DNA of 64,000 nucleotides, from the NCBI RefSeq assembly GCF_011761355.1, contig NZ_JAASRW010000004.1, positions 51,866-115,865 on the forward strand. The letters are read 5' to 3'. Under the pieces are notes generated by a model. The model worked only from the letters and a program-made list of their open reading frames with translations. It was not told the origin of the DNA and ran no database searches. Made by a program: the position numbers and the translations under genes. This document shows positions 37,657-45,639 of this stretch, one piece after another. Source of the stretch: Paenibacillus lupini. Lineage in GTDB: Bacteria; Bacillota; Bacilli; Paenibacillales; Paenibacillaceae. Within the stretch, counting starts at the first letter, position 1. Each line of letters opens with the position of its first letter.

Positions 37657-37989
37657 ATGATTCATCAGCTTGAATGTCCGGTGGAGACAATCATTCATGT
37701 TCTTGGCGGCAAATGGAAACCAATGATATTATGGCAATTGATACAATCCAATAAGCGATTTAACGATCTGGAAAAGCTTATACCTGATGTATCGCAAAAA
37801 ATGCTTTCACAGCATCTGCGGGACCTGGAACGAGAGGGCATAATCGATAGAACGGTCTACCCCACCGTCCCTCCAAAAGTAGAATACTCGCTTAGTGAAT
37901 ATGGCAAAACATTGATTCCTGTAGCAGAAGTCATGTGTGCTTGGGGAGAAAACCATAATAAACGGAAATATGAAGAATCTGCTTCTTAA
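37657..37989 (+). CDS. HxlR family winged-helix regulator
   Basis: The 110-residue protein has the HxlR signature: CPVETIIHVLGGKWKPMILWQL, then RFNDLEKLIPDVSQKMLSQHLRDLEREGIIDR and the wing VPPKVEYSLSEYGKTLIPV. The early Cys (residue 6) is in the position used for redox or electrophile sensing in YodB/HypR-type members. It probably controls the NAD(P)-binding protein and membrane protein genes downstream, through shared CTTAC-N6-GTAAG sites. The ribosome site AAGGGG is about 10 bases from the ATG. Confidence 0.9.
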   Translation: MIHQLECPVETIIHVLGGKWKPMILWQLIQSNKRFNDLEKLIPDVSQKMLSQHLRDLEREGIIDRTVYPTVPPKVEYSLSEYGKTLIPVAEVMCAWGENHNKRKYEESAS

Positions 37990-38033
37990 AATGGGTTCCA
38001 TTCATTTATAAACTTATTCAAGCACTCCTAACA

Positions 38034-38069
38034 AAAGCTGCCATGGGATTTGACCTGGCAGCTTTTTTT
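38034..38069 (+). terminator. Terminator after the HxlR gene
   Basis: AAAGCTGCCA (38034-38043) pairs with TGGCAGCTTT (38056-38065) and a seven-T run follows within the arm and tail. Confidence 0.9.
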
Positions 38070-38106
38070 ATTTACATTCAGCATTCCTATCCCTTCCTGC
38101 TTAAAG

Positions 38107-38142
38107 CTTACCTTTAAGTAAGTACCCTACTTTAAAGTGGGT
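38107..38142. promoter_or_regulatory. HxlR operator candidates before the reductase gene
   Basis: CTTAC-N6-GTAAG (38107-38122) has the same spacing as the site before the HxlR gene. A second near-palindrome centred on TTTAA, ACCCTACTTTAAAGTGGGT (38124-38142), follows directly. Together they point to HxlR control of the downstream two-gene operon. Confidence 0.6.
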
Positions 38143-38226
38143 TCTTATCAAGATTTGGAAACGATGCTACGCTTAAGTCAATCCAAAGATGAATTATCGG
38201 GAGCATTTATAAGAGGAGGAAGAATG

Positions 38227-38955
38227 ATGAAAATTATTGTTTTCGGAGCAACGGGAAATACAGGGAGAAGAGCGCTGGAGCAAGGGGGTAAAATGGGGCA
38301 TGAAATGACAGCTTTCGTGCGAAACGCTGAGAAGTTTTATGAACAGCAAGGCGAGAGGTCCGCGCATCATGTGAAGGTAGTCGTGGACGATATCCTAAAC
38401 CCAGTAAGCGTCGGCGAGGCAATTTCGGATCAAGATGCCGTTATTATTACTGCCGGCCATGCAGGTCAAGGAGATGAGTTCGTTCGTCTCGTCGATAACA
38501 TTATAAGCCAATGTGAAATCAACCCTAATTTTTCCGGGAGAGTATGGGTAATGGGAGGTGCCGGTCTGCTGGATATTCCATATACGGACCTCATTGGCAA
38601 CAATCTGCCCGGCTTCCCGCCCGCATTTAAAGATCACAACCGTAATTTTGATCGACTCCTGCGGTCTAAGCTCGATTGGTCCATTATGTGCCCAGGAACG
38701 ATGATCGATTCGATAGAGCCTCTGGCATCGGTTCATCTGCATGTGACAACAGAAACCTTGCCCCTATCCATTCCAAATACGATTAAGGAGTTTTCCGAGG
38801 CCGAAATAGCGGGTTACTTGTTCAGCCGGCTTCAGGAGCTGGATGTTGCTTATAATGATGTCGTGAAATGCATGCTGGACCATATCGAGCTCGAAGGACC
38901 TTTTAAGAGAAAAAGAGTTGGTCTTGCCTATCAAAGCGATATTCCGATGAGCTAA
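38227..38955 (+). CDS. NAD(P)-binding protein (NmrA/SDR-a type reductase)
   Basis: The 242-residue atypical SDR starts MKIIVFGATGNTGRRALEQ with the GATGxTG cofactor motif, followed by VVVDDILNPVSVGEAI and DAVIITAGHAG. The C-terminal half has RNFDRLLRSKLDWSIMCPG, as in NAD(P)H-binding flavin-reductase-like or YwnB-like proteins. ATG 38227 fits AGGAGG at 6 bases; adjacent ATG 38224 is possible. It follows the HxlR gene and shares an operator pattern, so it may serve in the response to reactive electrophiles or quinones. That role is inferred. Confidence 0.82.
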   Translation: MKIIVFGATGNTGRRALEQGGKMGHEMTAFVRNAEKFYEQQGERSAHHVKVVVDDILNPVSVGEAISDQDAVIITAGHAGQGDEFVRLVDNIISQCEINPNFSGRVWVMGGAGLLDIPYTDLIGNNLPGFPPAFKDHNRNFDRLLRSKLDWSIMCPGTMIDSIEPLASVHLHVTTETLPLSIPNTIKEFSEAEIAGYLFSRLQELDVAYNDVVKCMLDHIELEGPFKRKRVGLAYQSDIPMS

Positions 38956-38970
38956 CGAGCAAGAAGGGAG

Positions 38971-39432
38971 ATGATTAGTTTGTTTGGATGGCTTCTCGTG
39001 TTTCATGTATTTGCCTCTATCGCGTTAATCGGTCCCGCTGTCGTGGTACCCTTCATTCGAAGGACCGCTAGAACCGCCGGCCAGTTGCGCTTTGCTTTTG
39101 ATGTAACAAACAAGCTTGCCATCCTGCCTAAAATTGGCGGAACCGTACTTATTATTACGGGGGTTTGGCTTATGATTATAACCAAGATGGGGTTGTCCCA
39201 AATGTGGTTAAATATATCGATCCTTTTATCGCTGCTCATGGTCGCTATGATCGAAGGATTGATCGGGCCGCGCATGAAAAAGATCATGGAGATTGTGTCT
39301 ATAAGTCAAAGCAAAGGGGATGAATTACCCGCCGAGCTCGGCCGATTGATGAAAAAGATCATACCGATCGAGACGGCGTCCCAACTGCTGATGATTGCCG
39401 TAGTCGTGCTTATGGTCCTTAAGCCATTCTAA
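38971..39432 (+). CDS. DUF2269-type integral membrane protein
   Basis: The 153-residue protein has about four TM helices: WLLVFHVFASIALIGPAVVVPFI at the start, LPKIGGTVLIITGVWLMI, NISILLSLLMVAMIEGL and a C-terminal LLMIAVVVLMVL. This spacing is that of the small membrane family DUF2269. AAGGGAG precedes the ATG, and the gene lies 15 bases after the reductase gene, so they form an operon. The function is unknown. Confidence 0.75.
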   Translation: MISLFGWLLVFHVFASIALIGPAVVVPFIRRTARTAGQLRFAFDVTNKLAILPKIGGTVLIITGVWLMIITKMGLSQMWLNISILLSLLMVAMIEGLIGPRMKKIMEIVSISQSKGDELPAELGRLMKKIIPIETASQLLMIAVVVLMVLKPF

Positions 39433-39477
39433 AAACAGCCTCACCGTTAGAATTCGCAATACAAATAGAGCTCAATA

Positions 39478-39528
39478 AAACAGCGGTTGTCTAGGACTTT
39501 GTTTTCTTGTCCGTAGCTGCCGCTGTTT
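39478..39528. terminator. Bidirectional terminator candidate
   Basis: AAACAGCGG (39478-39486) pairs with CCGCTGTTT (39520-39528); an inner GGAC/GTCC stem lies within. It sits between convergent genes. The T run on the plus side is interrupted. Confidence 0.6.
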
Positions 39529-39589
39529 CTATTTTTACTTATTTTTTGATATCCGACCTAGTCTAAACCTGTATTTTACTCATAACCAT

Positions 39590-40333
39590 TCAGCTGTACG
39601 CCAGTTGCTCTATACGATATTTAACGTTTTCCTCGCAAAGCCCCCCGTGATAACAGATCACGCTTTGAATATCATAAGGAAGGAATTTTTTAATCGATGA
39701 TTTTGCCAAAACCGGATCTATGTTATTGTCGGGTTCCACAAAACATCCGTTATCAATCATCATGGCGTCTCCAGCAATAAGAAGCTTGTGCTGCTTCAAG
39801 TAGAGGCTGATATGTCCGGGGGTATGACCAGGCGTATGAATGACTTCGATCCCGCCGAAGAGAGGGAGCTCCTCTTTGTCAGTTACTATTTGATCCACTT
39901 TTGCCGTCGGCGGATGTTTCAATACATGAAGGATTGCCTCTCGTCTATCCGAAGGCAGTTCGGCGGGGAGTGCAGCGCGAAACTGGTCGATGAATGCGGT
40001 GGTAATCTTCAGATGAGGCTTCTCCCCCTGAACATAAGGTTTTTCCTCTTCGGTGGAGAGTACGTCGATCTTATGCGGGAAAGCGTTCAGAAGCTCCGTC
40101 AGTCCTCCGATATGGTCCAAATCATGGTGAGTTAAAATGATTTTTTTGAGCTTATAAAAGGGGACTCCTGCTTGGGCCATAGCTTCTTGAAATAAGGGCA
40201 GCCGGAATGGAATTCCGACGTCGATCAAGACGGCCTCCTGATTATCCCAAATCAGCACGGGATGCAGCACTTCCTGTATGCCTCGAAAATTCGTTTCGAT
40301 GTCAATCGTCTTTAAGTTTACTGTCGTTTTCAT
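39590..40333 (-). CDS. MBL-fold metallo-hydrolase
   Basis: The roughly 247-residue protein has the metallo-beta-lactamase HxHxDH motif as LTHHDLDHIGG (the first His is displaced by the HHDLDH form), a later GH in IHTPGHTPGHISLYL, and GDAMM with the bridging Asp. It would bind two zinc ions and hydrolyse an ester, lactone or thioester. On the minus strand AAAGGAG is directly followed by ATGATGAAGATG; the third ATG (40333) has the best spacing. It is divergent from a LysR gene that probably controls it. Confidence 0.85.
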   Translation of the reverse strand: MKTTVNLKTIDIETNFRGIQEVLHPVLIWDNQEAVLIDVGIPFRLPLFQEAMAQAGVPFYKLKKIILTHHDLDHIGGLTELLNAFPHKIDVLSTEEEKPYVQGEKPHLKITTAFIDQFRAALPAELPSDRREAILHVLKHPPTAKVDQIVTDKEELPLFGGIEVIHTPGHTPGHISLYLKQHKLLIAGDAMMIDNGCFVEPDNNIDPVLAKSSIKKFLPYDIQSVICYHGGLCEENVKYRIEQLAYS

Positions 40334-40436
40334 CTTCATCATCTCCTTTGCTCTAGCTTACGCTTGATCATTCATAACGTCTAATTTATTATAATAATAA
40401 TTATCATGAATTTAAGTAATGAATGGGGGAATTACA

Positions 40437-41312
40437 TTGGAGCTTACTCAGCTCGATTATTTTCTTACGGTCGTTCGGTTTCAACATGTGACGAAGGCTT
40501 CCGAAGTGTTGGCGATTACACAGCCGGCTTTAAGCCATTCTATATCCAAATTGGAGGAAGAGTTGGGGGTGCCGTTATTCGAACGAAGAGGGAGAAATAT
40601 TCAGGTAACCCGTTATGGGCGAATGTTTGCTGAATCGGTGGAACGCGCGTTGTCCGAGTTGGATAGGGGGAAGCAAGCGCTTGAAGAACAAGCTAATCCC
40701 GATTCCGGGGTTATCCGTGTCGCCTATCTGAATATACTTGGCGCAGAGCTCATACCCAAGCTTATTCGCGGGTTTCGTGAGCGGCACCCGAAGATCCGTT
40801 TCGAATTGGTGCAGGGGAATCATACCTTCATCAGCGGGAATATGGAAAGCGGTGAAAGTGATCTTATGATTTCATCCGCCAGGCTGGAATCAGACGATTA
40901 TGAATGGATACCGATGGTGAAGGCACCCTTGTATGTTGTGGTTTCTCCAACTCATCGACTTGCGCAGCAGGAAGCAGTCGAATTCATGGAATTGACCGGC
41001 GAACCGTTTATCGAAGTGAAACATTACTGCGGGCTTAAGTCGACACTGGAAAGCTGCTACAGCCGGGTCGGCTTCGCACCGAACGTTGCATACGAAGCGG
41101 AGGACCTGATGACAGTGGCGGGGTTTGTAGCTGCCGGACTAGGGTTATCGATTCTTCCCAAAACAAGCGGATTAATGCTAGAAGGTTTGGTGTGGCTGCC
41201 CATTAAAGACGAAGGGAGCATCTGTGAAATCGGCCTCGTGAAGAGACAGGATAAATTTCTGACGCCAGCAGCGAAACGTTTTTCGGAGTATGTGACGGCA
41301 GTCTTTCTCTGA
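40437..41312 (+). CDS. LysR family transcriptional regulator
   Basis: The 291-residue protein has the N-terminal LysR HTH (ELTQLDYFLTVVRFQHVTKASEVLAITQPALSHSISKLEEELG) and a C-terminal periplasmic-binding-like effector domain (IRVAYLNILGAELIPKLIRGF; VAAGLGLSILPKTSG). It is typical of the YwbI/GltC-like short-linker group. TTG 40437 has GGGGGAA upstream. It is divergent from the MBL-fold gene, with a 103-bp AT-rich gap that must hold both promoters. Confidence 0.88.
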   Translation: MELTQLDYFLTVVRFQHVTKASEVLAITQPALSHSISKLEEELGVPLFERRGRNIQVTRYGRMFAESVERALSELDRGKQALEEQANPDSGVIRVAYLNILGAELIPKLIRGFRERHPKIRFELVQGNHTFISGNMESGESDLMISSARLESDDYEWIPMVKAPLYVVVSPTHRLAQQEAVEFMELTGEPFIEVKHYCGLKSTLESCYSRVGFAPNVAYEAEDLMTVAGFVAAGLGLSILPKTSGLMLEGLVWLPIKDEGSICEIGLVKRQDKFLTPAAKRFSEYVTAVFL

Positions 41313-41339
41313 ATTTCAAACTTTTGTAATGGACTAAGC

Positions 41340-42212
41340 CTACAGAAAACCCTTTCCTCTTAGTAATATTTCTGTGTTATCCCACAGCTTGTGCTGCATT
41401 GCTTCATCTCCCCCGGGAGACACGGGTTCGATTAATTGCCCGGTTCCGACATTAAAGTATCCACCCGTCTTTTTTTGATATTCTGGATCGACAATTAATC
41501 GGGTTATAATATTAGTTCCTCTTCTCGGATCTCCAAGGCGCAGGACTTTCAACAAACGCTCCAGGACGGGGGCGAACCAAAGTTCTCGTCCGAGACCAGT
41601 CACATTAAATCCAGGATTCAGAGCATTTACGCTGATACCGAGACCTGACCATCGCCGTGCAAGCTCAGCCGAAAACATAATATTTAATAATTTGGTTTTT
41701 CCGTATATGGGGGATGAACCGCGAGCGGTAAAAGAAGTTGTATCTGATAAATCCTCGGGTAACTTCAAGATACCATGACGGCGTGAAGCCTCAGAAGCAA
41801 CATTAACAACTCTGGCCTGTTTCGAGTTCTGCAGGGAAGGTTTTAGAATTTGTGTTAAAACCCATGGAGCCAAATAATTGACGGTAATCATCTCTGGAAG
41901 ACCCTCAGGGGTTATTCGAGGTTTAAAAGCATGAAGCCCCGCATTGTTCAACAGTACATCAATTTTAGGATATTTGGCTGTTATTTCATTTCCAACTCGT
42001 GAAACATCCTTTATTGAAGAGAAATCTCCATAAAAAAAATCAATATTCGCTGAAGGTGCATGCTCCTCAATTTGTTTTCTTGTAATTTCAGCACGTTCTT
42101 TACTTCGAGCAGTTAGAATAAGGTCAAATCCGCGTCTTCCTAATTCGAGCGCGACAAGCTGCCCAAGTCCGCTGGTGGCACCCGTAATGACAACATTTTC
42201 TTTCTTCACCAT
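41340..42212 (-). CDS. Short-chain dehydrogenase/reductase
   Basis: The 290-residue SDR has TGATSGLG (cofactor), LNNAGLH, NVASEASRR with the catalytic Ser and YGKTK with Tyr and Lys. It is related to the retinol-dehydrogenase-like SDR at 28507 (same NNAG and YxxTK layout, KLLNIMFSAELARR versus KLANIMFTAELGRR), so the two are paralogues. ATG 42212 has AGGAAGGTG at 8 bases; the ATG at 42218 is too close. It is divergent from a MarR gene that shares a candidate operator region. The substrate is unknown. Confidence 0.9.
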   Translation of the reverse strand: MVKKENVVITGATSGLGQLVALELGRRGFDLILTARSKERAEITRKQIEEHAPSANIDFFYGDFSSIKDVSRVGNEITAKYPKIDVLLNNAGLHAFKPRITPEGLPEMITVNYLAPWVLTQILKPSLQNSKQARVVNVASEASRRHGILKLPEDLSDTTSFTARGSSPIYGKTKLLNIMFSAELARRWSGLGISVNALNPGFNVTGLGRELWFAPVLERLLKVLRLGDPRRGTNIITRLIVDPEYQKKTGGYFNVGTGQLIEPVSPGGDEAMQHKLWDNTEILLRGKGFL

Positions 42213-42280
42213 CGTCATTTCACCTTCCTATGATACACTCTAAAATATGGTTAATCATTTCAACCCTTTGTTCGATGTAG

Positions 42281-42323
42281 TTGATATATATCCACTATAT
42301 TGATTTGATTGATATATGTCAAT
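42281..42323. promoter_or_regulatory. MarR operator candidates in the SDR/marR divergent region
   Basis: TTGATATATATC (42281-42292) and TTGATATATGTC (42309-42320) are near-identical direct copies 28 bp apart. The second is part of an inverted repeat ATTGA-6 nt-TCAAT (42308-42323). They lie in the divergent gap between the SDR and MarR genes. Confidence 0.5.
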
Positions 42324-42366
42324 TATTTCAAGGTGTTGATGTGGACCAAAAGAAAGGTGAACGAGA

Positions 42367-42825
42367 ATGAACGAACATAGATCAATAAACGAAATTAGAG
42401 AAAAACTTGAGATTGAATTAGGGGAACAGCTTAATGCGCTCATTAGTTCTGCACATGCATTGAATGTAAAAGCCGCTGCTAAATTCGATTCTTCCATACA
42501 GCCTGCCGCCTTCCATCTTGTTCGCTGGCTATATTCCTATGGCCCCACAAATGCCGCCGCTTTAGCCGAATCAACGGCAATGGATCGAAGTTCGGTTAGT
42601 CGTCTCATCAAACAGCTCCAGGCTCTGGGATATGTAAAACGAGAGGCGTCACCGAATGATGGAAGGGGAGTTGTATTATCTCTTACCGATGATGGACAAC
42701 AAAAAATGATAGATGCGCTAAAGGAAAAAGAGTCTGTGTACTATGAACGGTTATTAGACTGGAAAGATATTGAACTACATGATTTTATCCAAACGCTGAG
42801 GCGGTTCAATGGATTTCGTTCTTAA
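42367..42825 (+). CDS. MarR family transcriptional regulator
   Basis: The 152-residue protein has the winged HTH of MarR proteins: FHLVRWLYSYGPTNAAALAESTAMDRSSVSRLIKQLQALGYVKRE followed by SPNDGRGVVLSLTDDG, the wing with the conserved Asp-Gly-Arg. AAAGGTGA precedes ATG 42367. It is divergent from the SDR gene and likely represses it, with a phenolic or similar ligand releasing repression, which is usual for the family but not proven here. Confidence 0.88.
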   Translation: MNEHRSINEIREKLEIELGEQLNALISSAHALNVKAAAKFDSSIQPAAFHLVRWLYSYGPTNAAALAESTAMDRSSVSRLIKQLQALGYVKREASPNDGRGVVLSLTDDGQQKMIDALKEKESVYYERLLDWKDIELHDFIQTLRRFNGFRS

Positions 42826-42871
42826 AATGGAATTTGCAGAAATCATTCGGTGTAAGTAGAGGTGAGGGGAC

Positions 42872-43510
42872 ATGTTGCACACTGGATCAATTATTGCTTT
42901 CTTAATGATTCAAAATGTTTATATTCTAATGATGAAACCAGAATATCGATCAAAGCTAATTGGATTTAATTTAGTTGCAGGTCCTATGTCAATCTTTATG
43001 GCTATTATTTATTATTGGAATTCTTATAGACCAAGGACAGGTCCAGTTGGAAATGGTCCAAATGATGATTTGATCTGGACGAATTTTCTTGTCATGACCA
43101 TAACCGGGGGATGCTTTATCCTTGTTGGTATTCTCGGTTTTGTCATCACAAGAAAAGTCCATTCCATACCACAAGGCTATTATTTGGGAGCCATTATAAC
43201 AGTACTTCTAATAAGTTTATTAAGCCCATTAATAACCAATCATAAAGACACTTACATATCAGCAGAAGAAGCTGAAAGTATAGCGCTTAATCAAGCAAGT
43301 GTGGATGGTTATAACGATGTGACGATATGGAATCTGTTTGATACGGAGACAAGGACAGGATATACTTTTTCCACGGCAAAAAACAAAGATATTAAGGTGT
43401 GGAAGGTGTATCTAGATGCTGCCGGGCATCCAGACAATCTGAATACGCCGGCAATCATTTATTACATCGATTCTAAAGATGGTTCAATCGTGTCGAGTGT
43501 GAAGAGTTAA
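42872..43510 (+). CDS. Membrane protein with C-terminal PepSY-like domain
   Basis: The 212-residue protein has about four TM helices in the first 125 residues (SIIAFLMIQNVYILMM; LIGFNLVAGPMSIFMAIIYYW; FLVMTITGGCFILVGILGFVI; YYLGAIITVLLISLLSPLI). An extracytoplasmic tail starts ISAEEAESIALNQASVDGY and ends IYYIDSKDGSIV, which resembles a PepSY-type domain. GAGGTGAGGGG precedes the ATG. Composition is AT-rich. I do not recognise a characterised homologue. Confidence 0.65.
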   Translation: MLHTGSIIAFLMIQNVYILMMKPEYRSKLIGFNLVAGPMSIFMAIIYYWNSYRPRTGPVGNGPNDDLIWTNFLVMTITGGCFILVGILGFVITRKVHSIPQGYYLGAIITVLLISLLSPLITNHKDTYISAEEAESIALNQASVDGYNDVTIWNLFDTETRTGYTFSTAKNKDIKVWKVYLDAAGHPDNLNTPAIIYYIDSKDGSIVSSVKS

Positions 43511-43572
43511 CTGAATGAGGTATGATTAAGTCCTGTTGTTATAAGCATTCGAAGATAAGAAGGTGATTGTCT

Positions 43573-44682
43573 ATGCTGGCCATTTTAATTCTGATTGGTG
43601 CAATTGCAGTGATCGTTATTGCGGCGATGCTCGTCCTGCGCTTTAATCCCGTGTTTGGTGGCAGACCTAATGAGGACACGCAAGCACGTATGCACCGCTC
43701 CTCCCAATATGAGAGAGGGAAGTTTGTAAATATGATACCGACATCGATGCAAATGTCGATGCGTGACAGTCTTTTGGTTCTAAGGGAGTTCGTTTTCGGG
43801 AAGCCAGGCAGTAAGCCGGAAAAGACAGCAGCGATTAAGTCAATTAATCCTGGATCACTGCAGCAAGGAGATCTCGGTGCTAAGGTCACTTGGTTTGGGC
43901 ACTCAGCGCTGCTGTTGGAGCTGGATGGGAAGCGGATGCTGCTGGATCCAATGTTCGGGCGCGCACCATCTCCCTTTCCGTGGATCGGAGGGAAGCGATT
44001 CAGCGACAAGCTGCCGATCGACATTGAGAGTCTGTCTGCTATTGATGCCGTTATATTTTCTCATGATCACTACGATCATTTGGATTACGGCTCGGTGAAA
44101 CGATTGAAGGACAAGGTTGGCCGGTTTTTCGTTCCGCTTGGCGTAGCTGCTCATCTCGAGCGTTGGGGTGTAGCCGCTGACCGGATTGAAGAGTTCAATT
44201 GGTGGGAAGAAATCGTCTGGGAAGGAATTGTATTGGCTTCTACACCGGCACGTCACTTTTCCGGGCGGGGCCTGACGGACCGCAATAGCACACTATGGTG
44301 CTCATGGGTCATTCTTGGCAGAGAAGCGAGGGTATTTTTCAGCGGAGACAGTGGTTATGGGCCGCATTTTCAACAGATCGGGGACAAATATGGGCCATTT
44401 GATCTCACACTGATGGAATGTGGGCAGTACGACGAGCGTTGGCAGGCCATCCACATGCTGCCTGAAGAGACGGTGCAGGCGCATCTTGATGTGAAAGGCA
44501 ACGTTATGATCCCCATCCATTGGGGAGCTTTCAAGCTGGCGCTCCATGATTGGCGTGATCCGGTGGAGCGTGCCGTGGAGGCTGCTAGAGAGCGGGGCTC
44601 CAAGATTGCCACTCCGCGAATCGGAGATCCCGTCACAATTGGAGCTGAGCCGTATCCCTCTATTGCATGGTGGCGTGAGTGA
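43573..44682 (+). CDS. MBL-fold hydrolase of the NAPE-PLD/UlaG-like group
   Basis: The 369-residue protein has an N-terminal TM helix (about 2-24), then a metallo-beta-lactamase domain: VTWFGHSALLLELDGKRMLLDPMF, SHDHYDHLDYGS (HxHxDH), TPARHFSGRG, FFSGDSGYG and PIHWGAF. This order is that of N-acylphosphatidylethanolamine-phospholipase D-like bacterial proteins. It would sit at the membrane and cleave a phosphodiester or lipid; the substrate is unknown. ATG 43573 follows AAGGTGA at 6 bases. Confidence 0.85.
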   Translation: MLAILILIGAIAVIVIAAMLVLRFNPVFGGRPNEDTQARMHRSSQYERGKFVNMIPTSMQMSMRDSLLVLREFVFGKPGSKPEKTAAIKSINPGSLQQGDLGAKVTWFGHSALLLELDGKRMLLDPMFGRAPSPFPWIGGKRFSDKLPIDIESLSAIDAVIFSHDHYDHLDYGSVKRLKDKVGRFFVPLGVAAHLERWGVAADRIEEFNWWEEIVWEGIVLASTPARHFSGRGLTDRNSTLWCSWVILGREARVFFSGDSGYGPHFQQIGDKYGPFDLTLMECGQYDERWQAIHMLPEETVQAHLDVKGNVMIPIHWGAFKLALHDWRDPVERAVEAARERGSKIATPRIGDPVTIGAEPYPSIAWWRE

Positions 44683-44687
44683 AGAAG

Positions 44688-44717
44688 GCAGCTGATCATT
44701 ATGATCGGCTGCTTTTT
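44688..44717 (+). terminator. Terminator after the NAPE-PLD-like gene
   Basis: GCAGCTGATC (44688-44697) pairs with GATCGGCTGC (44703-44712), followed by five T. The arms are identical to those at 30588-30613. Confidence 0.9.
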
Positions 44718-44781
44718 CGTTTTATAGAAAAATGGGTAATTATATTCTAGAACGGAAACACTAGCGCAAGGAAAGAGAGGG

Positions 44782-45204
44782 ATGATGAAAATGAAAGAGC
44801 TTTATAAGACAAGTGTTAAGGCGGTTGGAGGCCGTAACGGCAGGCTGGAATCGGATGATGGCCAGCTTGCTATTAATGTGCTGCACCCGAAGGAGCTAGG
44901 AGGACCGGGAGGGGCAACCAATCCGGAGCAGCTGTTCGCAGGAGGATATGCGGCATGCTTCGAGAGCGCGTTAAATCTTGTGTGCAGGGAAAAGAAAGTC
45001 AAACCGGACAGCACATCAGTGACCGCGCATGTGACACTTGGTAAAGATGATGAAGATCATTTCAAACTTGCTGTTACACTCGACATTTCCTTGGCCGGTG
45101 TGGAACAAGGTCAGGCACAGGAGCTCGCTGAAGCAGCACATGAGGTGTGCCCGTACTCGAGGGCGACTTGCGGCAATATCGATGTTCAATTAAACGTGGT
45201 GTAA
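44782..45204 (+). CDS. ohr: Organic hydroperoxide resistance protein (Ohr, OsmC family)
   Basis: The 140-residue protein has the two redox Cys of Ohr: TNPEQLFAGGYAACFESAL (peroxidatic Cys) and AAHEVCPYSRAT (resolving Cys). VKAVGGRNGRLESDDGQL at the start is also typical. It reduces organic hydroperoxides as a cytoplasmic homodimer. Several ATG codons (44782, 44785, 44791) cluster behind GGAAAGAGAGGG, so the exact start is uncertain. No OhrR regulator is adjacent. The gene ends before a strong palindromic terminator. Confidence 0.93.
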   Translation: MMKMKELYKTSVKAVGGRNGRLESDDGQLAINVLHPKELGGPGGATNPEQLFAGGYAACFESALNLVCREKKVKPDSTSVTAHVTLGKDDEDHFKLAVTLDISLAGVEQGQAQELAEAAHEVCPYSRATCGNIDVQLNVV

Positions 45205-45216
45205 CCAAATTTTGTA

Positions 45217-45250
45217 TATTAAAGCCCATCCGACCGGATGGGCTTTAATA
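45217..45250. terminator. Perfect 34-bp palindromic terminator
   Basis: TATTAAAGCCCATCCG (45217-45232) pairs with CGGATGGGCTTTAATA (45235-45250) with only two bases between the arms; at the RNA level the loop would open slightly. It lies directly after ohr. Confidence 0.8.
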
Positions 45251-45257
45251 TCCTAAG

Positions 45258-45279
45258 ACCGCCCCGCGAGGCGGTTTTT
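45258..45279 (+). terminator. Second hairpin with T run
   Basis: ACCGCC (45258-45263) pairs with GGCGGT (45270-45275), followed by TTTT. It forms a tandem terminator with the preceding palindrome. Confidence 0.7.
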
Positions 45280-45325
45280 GAGTTTTTCACAGGCTGCTCG
45301 AAATCTATGTACTGAGATTGAGATA

Positions 45326-45568
45326 AAACAACGCCTTGCCATAGAGTTAAGGTCCTCGGAGGACCTTAAACTGTCTCGAGGTTGTGATAATGATGCACTT
45401 AAGGTCCCTTGAGGACCTTAAGTAGTTGAGGAACGAGCAAAACGGTCAGGAAACAACGCCTTGCCGCAGGGATAAGGTCCCTAAAGGACCTTAACTGTCC
45501 GGAAGTGGCGATAACGATGCACTTAAGGTCCCTAGAGGGACTTAAGTGGTCGAGAAACAAGCAAAAAC
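45326..45568. repeat. Two tandem 125-bp units, each with two TTAAGGTCC palindromes
   Basis: AAACAACGCCTTGCC occurs at 45326 and again at 45451, and both copies run on for about 117 bp to CGAGCAAAA/CAAGCAAAA. Each unit has two inverted repeats: 45347-45369 (arms TTAAGGTCCTC), 45397-45423 (arms ACTTAAGGTCC), 45473-45493 (arms TAAGGTCC) and 45520-45548 (same type with one base lost). Arms are kept better than flanks, and changes such as CTC/GAG versus CCC/GGG hint at compensation. No reading frame of note is present. This and the terminators fill the 435-bp gap between ohr and the next gene. Confidence 0.8.
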
Positions 45569-45639
45569 CTAGCAAAATTCAGCGTTTTGCATATAGGTAT
45601 GTAGAATATTGCAGTTCATCTAAAGATTCTATGCAATAT

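Noticed and set aside
45217..45250. Palindrome after ohr as an OhrR operator
   Set aside because: It lies 3' of the gene, is perfectly placed as a terminator and is not near a promoter.
45326..45568. CRISPR-like repeat
   Set aside because: Only two copies of a 125-bp unit with related, not unique, internal sequence, and no cas genes.
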